From NCBI GenBank assembly GCA_031406795.1, contig JANOHV010000201.1:1-27493 (forward strand): DNA of 27,493 nt. The letters run 5' to 3'. The first letter of the stretch is position 1. Each line of letters starts with the position of its first letter. This document shows, one piece after another, positions 14,067-21,619 of the stretch. Under the pieces are notes generated by a model that ran no database searches, had not been told where the DNA came from, and worked only from the letters and a program-made list of their open reading frames with translations. Made by a program: the position numbers and the translations under genes. Origin of the DNA: DATDCY01 sp031406795 [NCBI: Candidatus Rokuibacteriota bacterium]. GTDB taxonomy: Bacteria > JAUVQV01.

Positions 14067-14113
14067 GTCCGCAGCGGCAGGACCCCGAAGCCTGGACGGG
14101 ATACGGGTGCTGT

Positions 14114-14950
14114 TCAAAAGGCCTCCGGCATCCATCTGACGTCGGCGTAGTTGAACACCGGACCATCCTGGCAGCAGTAGAAATTGTGAATCTGGCAGCG
14201 CCCGCACTTGCCCATCCCGCACTTCATATGCCGCTCCAGCGACAGCAGGATCTGCTGCTCCGGGATGTTCTTGGCCAGCAGTTCGCGGATCACGAACTTG
14301 TACATGACCGGCGGGCCGACGACCACCGCGAACGTGCGGTCGGCCTCCATGTCGACGCCGGGGATCAGCGTCGTGATGCGGCCGATCTGGCCGGTCCACT
14401 CCGGGGCGGCCCGGTCGACGGTGCACTCGTAGTGCACGTCCATGCGCCGGCGCCAGCCGTCGATCTCGTCGGCGAACAGGATGTCCTCCGGGGTGCGGCA
14501 GCCGAGCAGGATGTGCGTCTTGCCGAAGTCGCGCCGGTTGTCGAGCACGTAGCGGATCAGGGATCGCAGCGGCGCGATGCCCAGCCCCCCCGCGATGATC
14601 ACCAGGTCGTTGCCCTCGAGGATGCGGATCGGGAAGCCGTGGCCGTAGGGGCCGCGCACGCCGATTTCGTCGCCCGCCTCCAGCCGGTGCAGCGCGCGCG
14701 TGACCTTGCCGACGGCGCGCACGCAGATTTCGAAGGAGGAGCGCACGGTCGGCGAGGAAGCGATCGAGATCGGGATTTCGCCGACCCCGAAAAGCGAGAT
14801 CATGATGAACTGCCCGGGCTCGTAGTCGAGGGTGCGGCCGCCGCCGAGGGCGATCTCGAAGAGTTTCTCGTGCTCGGTCATCTGGCGCGTGCGCAGGATG
14901 CGCGCCGGGCGCGTCTGCCAGTTCGACTCGGGGAGGTGCACGCGATTCAT
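14114..14950 (-). CDS. hydG: Hydrogenase gamma subunit, FAD/NAD(P)-binding oxidoreductase
   Basis: A 278-residue diaphorase-like subunit passing electrons between NAD(P)H and the hydrogenase. An FNR-like FAD domain (~1-100) includes YEPGQFIMISLFGVGEIPISI. The NAD(P)-binding domain has VIIAGGLGIAPLRSLIRYVL and VVVGPPVMYKFV. A C-terminal 2Fe-2S motif is formed by Cys244, Cys249, Cys252 and Cys259 or Cys260 (CGMGKCGRCQIHNFYCC). This resembles the PyrK/DHODB and sulfhydrogenase gamma architecture. The start ATG 14950 overlaps the hydB stop (ATGA). Read with its neighbours, the operon order beta-gamma-delta-alpha matches the sulfhydrogenase operons of Thermococcales. NADP versus NAD preference is not readable. 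Confidence 0.92.
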   Translation of the reverse strand: MNRVHLPESNWQTRPARILRTRQMTEHEKLFEIALGGGRTLDYEPGQFIMISLFGVGEIPISIASSPTVRSSFEICVRAVGKVTRALHRLEAGDEIGVRGPYGHGFPIRILEGNDLVIIAGGLGIAPLRSLIRYVLDNRRDFGKTHILLGCRTPEDILFADEIDGWRRRMDVHYECTVDRAAPEWTGQIGRITTLIPGVDMEADRTFAVVVGPPVMYKFVIRELLAKNIPEQQILLSLERHMKCGMGKCGRCQIHNFYCCQDGPVFNYADVRWMPEAF

Positions 14951-16005
14951 GGCCGCTCGCCCTCCTGGCCCCAGGCGAGGGTGTTGAGGGTCTCTTTGAG
15001 CTTGATCCCCGCCATGCAGGTGCGGCTGCAGCGCCCGCAGCCGGTGCAGAAGAAGCGGTGGTACTTCTCGACCGGGTAGGCGAGCTTGCGATAGTAGCGG
15101 TGGCGCTGGCGCGAGCCGCGGCTCTTGCGGAAGTTCTCGCCGCCGGCGACCAGCGCGAACGGCTCGCTCTGGCAGGACTCCCAGGAGCGGATGCGCCGGC
15201 CCGTGGCCAGATCGATGCGGAACTCGTCGCGCACGTCGAAACAGTAGCAGGTCGGGCAGACCATCGTGCAGTTGCCGCAGGCCAGGCAGCGGGCTTCCAG
15301 GTCCTGCCAGACGGGGTGTTCGAGCGCCCGCGCGAAGAGCGCCGGCAGCTTGCGCGGGTCGACGGCGACCTCGTTGCGGAAGATGCCGCGTTTCTTCTCG
15401 CGCAGCGCCCGCAGGGCCTCGAGGTGGCCGGGCGTCGCCGGGGAGAAGTACTTCACGGCGTCGACGATGTCGTCGCCGGCCTGCGTGTTCACGTGCACGA
15501 CGAAGTGGTCCCCGAGGTCGGTCAGGAACAGGTCGTACCCGCCGTTGGGCAGGCTCGCCCCCACGAGCGCGCAGTTGGCGAACTCGTCGCAGTAGCGGTT
15601 GCACTCCAGGCCGATCACCGTGATCCGGCGCTTGCGCAGCAGGTAGTTGTAGTCGCGCGGCCGCTCGGAGAAGACCATGTTCAGGCACTGGATGCCGGCG
15701 ATGTCGCAGGTGTGAACGCCGAAGAGGGTCAGCGGTTCGTCGTTGCCGACGGTCTCGATGTGCATCCCGCGGCGCACGTCGAAGTTCAGCAGCGTCTCGC
15801 GCGCCGGGAGGAAGTACTTCTTCGGCGGCAGGATGGTCGGCACGTACTCCAGCGCGATCTCCCGCGCGGCGTGCACGTGCGCGAAGGCGAAGGTTCCGCT
15901 GCCCTTGGCCACCGGCGCCGCCAGCGGCTGGAGCTTGGCCAGACGGGTGATCAGGCCGTCGAGGTCGTCTTTCCTCAGGACGTGATACTGGAGCATCTCC
16001 TGCAC
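14947..16005 (-). CDS. hydB: Hydrogenase beta subunit, 4Fe-4S electron-transfer protein
   Basis: A 352-residue protein of the sulfite reductase A/hydrogenase beta family. The middle contains FGVHTCDIAGIQCLNMVF and GLECNRYCDEFANCA. Two 4Fe-4S clusters are shown by CLACGNCTMVCPTC (Cys240, 243, 246, 250) and CTGCGRCSRTC (Cys320, 323, 326, 330). First gene of the operon. I chose GTG 16005 because GGGAGGG lies 5 nt upstream. ATG 15996 would be too far from it. The 124 bp between this gene and the upstream kinase gene on the same strand show no consensus promoter that I trust, so co-transcription with the kinase or an alternative sigma factor is possible. Confidence 0.92.
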   Translation of the reverse strand: MQEMLQYHVLRKDDLDGLITRLAKLQPLAAPVAKGSGTFAFAHVHAAREIALEYVPTILPPKKYFLPARETLLNFDVRRGMHIETVGNDEPLTLFGVHTCDIAGIQCLNMVFSERPRDYNYLLRKRRITVIGLECNRYCDEFANCALVGASLPNGGYDLFLTDLGDHFVVHVNTQAGDDIVDAVKYFSPATPGHLEALRALREKKRGIFRNEVAVDPRKLPALFARALEHPVWQDLEARCLACGNCTMVCPTCYCFDVRDEFRIDLATGRRIRSWESCQSEPFALVAGGENFRKSRGSRQRHRYYRKLAYPVEKYHRFFCTGCGRCSRTCMAGIKLKETLNTLAWGQEGERP

Positions 16006-16129
16006 GCTGCCCTCCCTGCATTCGGCCGCCCCGGGTGTTTAACCGCCGAATTCAGTCTGTATTTACCGTCATCCGCGCTGAAACTTACCGCGGCGTCCCG
16101 GAAAGATCAACGGAGCGGAGCGGTCAGGT

Positions 16130-17956
16130 TTAGGCGGGTTTCGACCCGACCGCGAGCGCCTCGTGCACGATCCTGGCGAGCTGGTCGATTCGGTAGGGCT
16201 TCTTGACGTAGGGGCCGGCCCCCAGCGCCAGCGCCTCCCGCACGCGGTGCGTTTCGGAGAAGCCGCTCGTGATGATCACCCGCAGCTGCGGGCGCAGCGC
16301 CCGGACGAGGCGGTACGTGTCCAGCCCGTCCAGGCCCGGGTCCATGATCATGTCCAGGATCATCAGGTCGGCCGCGCCGGTTTTCAGGTACTCGACCGCG
16401 GCCTCCCCGCTCTGCACCGCGTGGACGCAGTAGCCGAGGCGCTCGAGCATGCGCGCGAGCAGCGTCGTCTGCTCGGGCAGGTCGTCGACGACCAGTATCG
16501 ACTCGCCGTGGCCGCCGGGGTACCCCCCGCCCGGGGCCGGCTCGCGCGCGGCGGACTCCCGTCGGCTCGCGGGGAAATAGAGCACCATCGAACTGCCCTT
16601 GCCGAGCTGACTCTCGACGAGGATGTAGCCCTGGTGGTCCTTCACCGTGCCCCAGACGACGGCAATGCCCAGCCCCGTGCCGCTGCGCCCCATGACTTTC
16701 TTGGTGTAGAACGGTTCGAAGATCCGCTCGCGGTCCTCCGGGGAAATCCCGGCGCCGGTGTCGGCGACCGTGAGGGTGACGTATTCCCCGGGTTTCACGT
16801 GGTCGTAGCCGCGCAGCGGCAGGTCCAGGTACCGGTTTTCGGTCGTCAGGGAAACCGCCCCCGGGGGGGTGATCGCCTCGAACGAGTTGAGCACGAGGTT
16901 CATGACCGACTTGTACAGCGGGAGCGCCCCCCCCTCGATGTTCAGCAGGTCCGGGTCGAAGGCCGTCGTGACCGCGATGCCGGGAAAGCTCAGGTTGAGC
17001 TGGGCGAATTCCGGGCTCCGCAGGTACTCGGCGACGATGTCGTTCAGATTCACCACGTCGGTCACCAGGACGCCCCGGCGGGAGAGGGTCAGCAGGTCCT
17101 GGACGACGGTCGCCGCTTTTTCGCCGGACTTCTTGATCTCCAGCAGCGAGGTCCTGAGGACGCCCTCCTCGGCGCAGTCGAGCAGCAGCAGGTCCGGGTA
17201 CATCACGATGCCGCACAGGATGTTGTTCAGGTCGTGCGCCACGCCGCCCGCCAGGATGCCGAGCGACTCCATCCGCCGCGCCCGCGCCAGCTGGTTCTCG
17301 ATCGCCCGCTTTTCACGCTCCGCGACGATCTTCTCCGTGACGTCGAACAGCACGGCGTGGAAGCCGCACCACCGGTTCTGCTCGTCGTGCAACTGGGAGA
17401 ACGAAATGTCCAGGTGGCGGGTCGCGCCGTCCCTGGCGGTGATCGGGAAATCGTAGACGGTACCGATCGCTTCCTCGCTGGTCGTCCGCCCGGCGCGGAC
17501 GACCAGCTTTCGGAAGTCGCGGCTTCCGGTGAACTCCGCGATTCGTCGCCGCTCCAACTCGTCGCGGCTGTAGCCGGAAATCCGGCACAACGAGTCGTTG
17601 AAGAAGGTCAGCGCGCCGCCCCGGTCGACCTCGACGTAGGCTTCATTCATCTTTTCGAGGATGGAGCGGTACTTCCCCTCGCTCTTGCGCAGCAGGATTT
17701 CCGTGGCGGAGAGCTGCTCGGAGACGCGGGAGAAGGGGTACCAGTGCAGCGGGACCAGGACCAGCGGAATGGCGCCTGAGATGAAGACCCCCATCCATGA
17801 CAGCCGATGAAAGGCCAGCATGATGACGACGGCGAAACCCAGCGAAATAAGTCCCATGGCGAGGGTGGCCACCATCGTGCTCTTGATCGCGCCAAGCCCG
17901 ATGATCCGGCGGAAGATGTCGGAATGACGCCTGGTGGTTCCCGGTGCATGTTGCAT
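16130..17956 (-). CDS. Membrane PAS sensor histidine kinase with C-terminal receiver (hybrid)
   Basis: 608 residues. Two transmembrane segments lie at about 26-75 (VATLAMGLISLGFAVVIMLAF and VFISGAIPLVLVPLHW), then a PAS domain (~95-210: YRSILEKMNEAYVEVD, FFNDSLCRISGYS). The HisKA-like H-box is GILAGGVAHDLNNIL, as in NtrB-like kinases. The ATPase domain has the N box NLVLNSFEAI, VADTGAGISPEDRERIFEPFYTKK and SGTGLGIAV. The C-terminal receiver has ILVVDD, the acceptor Asp in LMILDMIMD and Lys in YVKKPY. No DNA-binding domain is present, so a separate output protein is needed. An open frame reaches GTG 18049, but its extra N-terminus is low-complexity and overlaps the tex promoter, so ATG 17956 is preferred. 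It lies upstream of hydB on the same strand. A link to hydrogenase control is inference. Confidence 0.85.
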   Translation of the reverse strand: MQHAPGTTRRHSDIFRRIIGLGAIKSTMVATLAMGLISLGFAVVIMLAFHRLSWMGVFISGAIPLVLVPLHWYPFSRVSEQLSATEILLRKSEGKYRSILEKMNEAYVEVDRGGALTFFNDSLCRISGYSRDELERRRIAEFTGSRDFRKLVVRAGRTTSEEAIGTVYDFPITARDGATRHLDISFSQLHDEQNRWCGFHAVLFDVTEKIVAEREKRAIENQLARARRMESLGILAGGVAHDLNNILCGIVMYPDLLLLDCAEEGVLRTSLLEIKKSGEKAATVVQDLLTLSRRGVLVTDVVNLNDIVAEYLRSPEFAQLNLSFPGIAVTTAFDPDLLNIEGGALPLYKSVMNLVLNSFEAITPPGAVSLTTENRYLDLPLRGYDHVKPGEYVTLTVADTGAGISPEDRERIFEPFYTKKVMGRSGTGLGIAVVWGTVKDHQGYILVESQLGKGSSMVLYFPASRRESAAREPAPGGGYPGGHGESILVVDDLPEQTTLLARMLERLGYCVHAVQSGEAAVEYLKTGAADLMILDMIMDPGLDGLDTYRLVRALRPQLRVIITSGFSETHRVREALALGAGPYVKKPYRIDQLARIVHEALAVGSKPA

Positions 17957-17963
17957 GGTTTCG

Positions 17964-17992
17964 AGTATGCCCGCTCTCGGACGCCGCGACAA
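17964..17992 (-). promoter_or_regulatory. Possible promoter of the PAS-kinase gene
   Basis: On the minus strand, TTGTCG (17992-17987, 4/6), 17 bp and CATACT (17969-17964, 4/6) end 7 nt before the chosen ATG. This would give a nearly leaderless mRNA, and no Shine-Dalgarno is visible. Confidence 0.35.
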
Positions 17993-18042
17993 TCGATCTT
18001 TCCGGCCCGAGCCCGAGCCTGATCGCGAAGCTCCGGCTGGAA

Positions 18043-18071
18043 TTGACACGATGCCTCAAGGTCGGGAGAAT
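18043..18071 (+). promoter_or_regulatory. Promoter of tex
   Basis: TTGACA (18043-18048, 6/6), 17 bp and GAGAAT (18066-18071, 4/6) predict a leader of about 75 nt before ATG 18154. Confidence 0.55.
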
Positions 18072-18153
18072 ACGCCACCGCTACGCCACCCGGGCACGGT
18101 TGGACAATCAGGATTTCAAGAGGGGGCACGGCTGCTTGGACAGGAACGAAGCG

Positions 18154-20304
18154 ATGAACCCGGCACCCGCCGCCGCCGCGAAGCGCCACCTGGCCCGCCT
18201 GGCCCGGGAGCTGAGCCTGCGTCCGGACCAGGTGGCGGCGACGGCCGCCTTGCTCGACGAGGGAGCGACGGTGCCGTTCATCGCCCGCTACCGCAAGGAG
18301 GCCACCGGCACGCTCGATGAAGTCGCCGTGGAGGCGATCCGCGAGGGACTCGAGCGGCTGCGCGAACTCGACAAGCGCCGCGAGGCGATCCGGGCCTCGC
18401 TCGAGGAGCGCGGGCTGCTGAGCGATGAGTTGCGCGCGCAGATCGACGCCGCGGAGACCCTCGGGTTGCTCGAGGACATCTATCTGCCGCATCGCCCCAA
18501 GCGGCGCACGCGGGCCACTATCGCGCGGGAGCGGGGGCTCGAACCGCTGGCGGACCTGCTGTTCGCCCAGGGATCGATCGACCCCGCCCGTGAGGCCGCG
18601 GCCTTCATCGACGCCGAAAAGGGCGTGACTTCGGCCGCGGAGGCCCTCGCCGGCGCCCGCGACATCATTGCCGAGCGCATCAGCGAGGACCCGGCGGCCC
18701 GGGCGCGGATGCGCGAGCTTTACGCCCGCGGCGGCGTGCTGCGGGCCCGGGTGACGGCCGGCAAGGAGGAGGAGGGCGCCAAGTTTCGCGACTACTTCGC
18801 GTGGCAGGAGCCGGCCCCGAGCGCGCCGTCGCACCGCATTCTCGCGATCCGGCGCGGCGAAAAAGCGGGTTTTCTGACGCTGCGGATCGTCGCCCCCGAG
18901 GAGGAGGCGCTCGCGCTGCTGCACGGACTCTTCGTGAAGGGGGAGGGCGCCGCGGCGCAGCAGGTGCGGCTCGCCGCCGAGGACGGCTACAAGCGGCTGC
19001 TCTCGCTGGCGATGGAGACCGAAAGCCGCCTGGCCCTCAAGGAGCGCGCGGACCGCGAGGCGATCCGGGTTTTCGCCGCGAACCTGCGCGAGCTGCTGCT
19101 GGCCGCGCCGCTGGGCGGCCGGGCCGTGCTGGCGATCGACCCGGGTTTTCGCACCGGCTGCAAGGTCGTCTGCCTCGACCGCCAGGGCAAGCTGCTGGAG
19201 ACCGGCGTCGTCTACCCGCACTTCGAGACGGCGCGCGCCGCGGAGGAGGCGGCCGCGAAGATCCGCGGCTGGTGCGAACGCCACAACGTCGAGGCGATCG
19301 CGATCGGCAACGGCACGGCCGGGCGCGAGACCGAAGCGTTCGTGCGCGGGCTCGGGCTGCCCGCCGCCGTGCCGGTGGTGATGGTCAACGAAAGCGGCGC
19401 CTCGATCTATTCCGCCTCCGAGATCGCCCGCGAGGAGTTCCCCGATCAGGACCTCACGGTGCGCGGCGCGGTCTCGATCGGCCGGCGCCTGATGGACCCG
19501 CTCGCCGAGCTGGTCAAGATCGACCCCAAGTCCATCGGCGTCGGGCAGTACCAGCACGACGTCGAACAGCACGCGCTCAAGCAGACGCTGGACACCGTGG
19601 TCGCCAGTTGCGTGAACCAGGTCGGCGTGGAACTCAACACCGCGAGCGCGCGGCTGCTCTCCTTCGTCTCCGGTCTCGGCCCGTCGCTCGCCCGGAGCAT
19701 CGTGGCCCATCGGGACGCGCACGGCCCGTTCACCGCGCGCGCCGACCTGCTGGGCGTGCCGCGTCTCGGGCCCAAGGCCTTCGAGCAGGCGGCGGGGTTC
19801 CTGCGGCTGCGCGAGGGGGCGAACCCGCTGGATGCCAGCGCCGTGCACCCCGAGAGCTACCCGGTGGTGGAGCGGATGGCGGCAGACCTCGGGTGCGCGG
19901 TGGCCGATCTGCTGCGCGACGACGGGCTGCGCAAGCGGATAACCCCGGCCCGGTACGTCGACGAACGGGTCGGCCTGCCGACGCTCACCGATATCCTCGC
20001 CGAGCTGGAGCGCCCCGGCCGCGACCCGCGCGAGCGGTTCGAGGTCTTCTCCTTCACGGAGGGCATCGACAAGATCGAGGACCTGGCCCCGGGCATGAAA
20101 CTTCCCGGGATCGTCACCAACGTCACGGCGTTCGGCGCCTTCGTGGACATCGGCGTGCACCAGGACGGGCTGGTCCACGTCAGCCAGCTGGCGAACCGGT
20201 TCGTGAAGGATCCGGCGCAGGTGGTCAAAGTGCAGCAGCGGGTGCAGGTGACGGTGCTGCAGGTCGACCTGCAGCGCAGGCGCATATCGCTGTCGATGCG
20301 CTGA
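18154..20304 (+). CDS. tex: Tex-family transcription accessory protein (S1 RNA-binding)
   Basis: 716 residues, close to the family's usual length. The N-terminal helical region has the Tex signature GATVPFIARYRKEATGTLDE and LEDIYLPHRPKRRTRATIARERGLEPLA. A YqgF/RNase H-like domain includes AVLAIDPGFRTGCKVVCLD and AIAIGNGTAGRETEAFV. Next come SIGRRLMDPLAELVKIDPKSIGVGQYQHDV and the HhH motifs NTASARLLSFVSGLGPSLARSIV and LGVPRLGPKAFEQAAGFLR. The C-terminal S1 domain is LPGIVTNVTAFGAFVDIGVHQDGLVHVSQL. It binds nucleic acid and acts with the transcription/RNA machinery in the cytoplasm. The frame is open upstream to 17944, but ATG 18154 fits the family start, with a weak AGGA in front. A long minus-strand open frame across it is a shadow. 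Confidence 0.95.
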   Translation: MNPAPAAAAKRHLARLARELSLRPDQVAATAALLDEGATVPFIARYRKEATGTLDEVAVEAIREGLERLRELDKRREAIRASLEERGLLSDELRAQIDAAETLGLLEDIYLPHRPKRRTRATIARERGLEPLADLLFAQGSIDPAREAAAFIDAEKGVTSAAEALAGARDIIAERISEDPAARARMRELYARGGVLRARVTAGKEEEGAKFRDYFAWQEPAPSAPSHRILAIRRGEKAGFLTLRIVAPEEEALALLHGLFVKGEGAAAQQVRLAAEDGYKRLLSLAMETESRLALKERADREAIRVFAANLRELLLAAPLGGRAVLAIDPGFRTGCKVVCLDRQGKLLETGVVYPHFETARAAEEAAAKIRGWCERHNVEAIAIGNGTAGRETEAFVRGLGLPAAVPVVMVNESGASIYSASEIAREEFPDQDLTVRGAVSIGRRLMDPLAELVKIDPKSIGVGQYQHDVEQHALKQTLDTVVASCVNQVGVELNTASARLLSFVSGLGPSLARSIVAHRDAHGPFTARADLLGVPRLGPKAFEQAAGFLRLREGANPLDASAVHPESYPVVERMAADLGCAVADLLRDDGLRKRITPARYVDERVGLPTLTDILAELERPGRDPRERFEVFSFTEGIDKIEDLAPGMKLPGIVTNVTAFGAFVDIGVHQDGLVHVSQLANRFVKDPAQVVKVQQRVQVTVLQVDLQRRRISLSMR

Positions 20305-20321
20305 GGCGCCGCGCCGCAGGC

Positions 20322-20350
20322 TTGCGTTTTCCGACCGGTCGGCGTTTACT
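20322..20350 (+). promoter_or_regulatory. Possible promoter with a palindromic operator before the phosphorelay cluster
   Basis: TTGCGT (20322-20327), 17 bp and TTTACT (20345-20350) form a weak promoter whose spacer holds the perfect 12-bp palindrome CCGACCGGTCGG (20331-20342). The palindrome followed by GTTT might instead terminate tex, 27 nt upstream. Confidence 0.35.
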
Positions 20351-20431
20351 AGGCCGAACCGGCGCACCGGGATTCAGGCCGTGGAAGAACCTTTTTCAGC
20401 AGCCTGCCGGTGGCAACAGGAGAGGGCGATC

Positions 20432-21619
20432 ATGACGACGACGGCATCCGAAGCCACGATCATGGTGGTCGACGATGTCCCGGCCAACGTGCGGCTGCTG
20501 GTGGGGATCCTGCGGGGACAGGGGTACCGGGTGCGGGAGTTTCCCGGCGGCCCGGAGGCCCTCGCGGGGGCGGCCGAGCAGCCCCCCGACCTGATCCTGC
20601 TCGACATCATGATGCCGGATCTGAACGGTTATGCGGTCTGCGAGCGCCTGAAGGCCGACGAAACGCTCGCCAAGATCCCCGTCATCTTCCTGAGCTCCCT
20701 GAGCGACGCGGCGGACAAGGTTCAGGCTTTCCGCGCCGGGGGCGTCGACTACATCACCAAGCCCTTTCAGATCGACGAAGTGCTGGCGCGGGTCGCGACT
20801 CACCTCGAGATCCGGCGGCTGCAGGTTGAACTGGAAGCGAGGAACCGGACCCTGCTCGAGAGCAACGAGCGGCTGCGGGAGCTCGAAGCGCTCCGCGACA
20901 ACCTGGTGCACATGATCGTGCACGACCTGCGGAATCCGCTGACGGCGATCTCGTCGTTCGCCATCCTGCTCGAACGCTCCGAGAAGAACACCCTTTCCGA
21001 CAAAGGCCGGGATTACGTCGGGCTCATCATCAAATCCACCGATCTGCTGGTCGAGATGAGCAGCGCGGTGCTCGACGTCAGCAAGATGGAATCCGGACAG
21101 ATGCAGCTGAACATCGCGCCGTGCGATCTCGGCACGATCGCCCGCGAGGTGGTCTCCCGGCTCGAAGCGCTGCGGGGCGAGCGACAGATCGCGCTCGCCC
21201 TGCCCGGGCAGCCGGCTGCCGTCAGGGGCGACGCGCAGTTGCTGACGCGGCTGGTGCAGAATCTGGTTGGGAACGCGCTCAAGTTCGTGCCCGCCGCCAC
21301 CGGGAAGGTCGATATCACGCTGACGGTGCGCGAGGGCTGGGTCCGCTGCAGCGTCCGTGACAACGGCTTCGGCATCCTGCCCGAACACCGGGGAAAGGTC
21401 TTCGACAAATTCTGGCAGGGGACGGCCCGGCAGCAGGGGATCGTGTACTCCAGCGGCCTGGGACTGACCTTCTGCAAGATGGTCGTGGAGGCCCACGGCG
21501 GCAAGATCGGCGTCGAGAGCGAGGTCGGCGTGGGAAGCGATTTCTGGTTCGAACTGCCGCAGGACGGCCCGCCGCAGCCGGCGGGACCGAGCGCCGGGAA
21601 CGATGGAAAACCCGCCTGA
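20432..21619 (+). CDS. Receiver-histidine kinase (REC-HisKA-HATPase)
   Basis: 395 residues, soluble. The N-terminal receiver (~8-125) has IMVVDDVPANV, acceptor Asp58 in LILLDIMMPD, and Lys110 in YITKPF. A coiled coil follows (~126-157), then HisKA with His164 (HMIVHDLRNPLTAI). The ATPase domain has NLVGNALKFVPAA, VRDNGFGILPEHRGKVFDKFW and SSGLGLTFCKMVVEAHGG. A receiver in front of a kinase, without a sensor domain, suggests it is driven by phosphotransfer from another kinase, probably one of its neighbours (inference). The start ATG 20432 has AGGAGAGG upstream. The 3' end overlaps the next kinase gene by 17 nt, so the two are co-translated. Confidence 0.9.
   Translation: MTTTASEATIMVVDDVPANVRLLVGILRGQGYRVREFPGGPEALAGAAEQPPDLILLDIMMPDLNGYAVCERLKADETLAKIPVIFLSSLSDAADKVQAFRAGGVDYITKPFQIDEVLARVATHLEIRRLQVELEARNRTLLESNERLRELEALRDNLVHMIVHDLRNPLTAISSFAILLERSEKNTLSDKGRDYVGLIIKSTDLLVEMSSAVLDVSKMESGQMQLNIAPCDLGTIAREVVSRLEALRGERQIALALPGQPAAVRGDAQLLTRLVQNLVGNALKFVPAATGKVDITLTVREGWVRCSVRDNGFGILPEHRGKVFDKFWQGTARQQGIVYSSGLGLTFCKMVVEAHGGKIGVESEVGVGSDFWFELPQDGPPQPAGPSAGNDGKPA

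Noticed and set aside
16006-16129. Promoter or FNR-like box before hydB
   Set aside because: TTGATC occurs once without its ATCAA partner at the right spacing, and no credible -35/-10 or -24/-12 pair was found.
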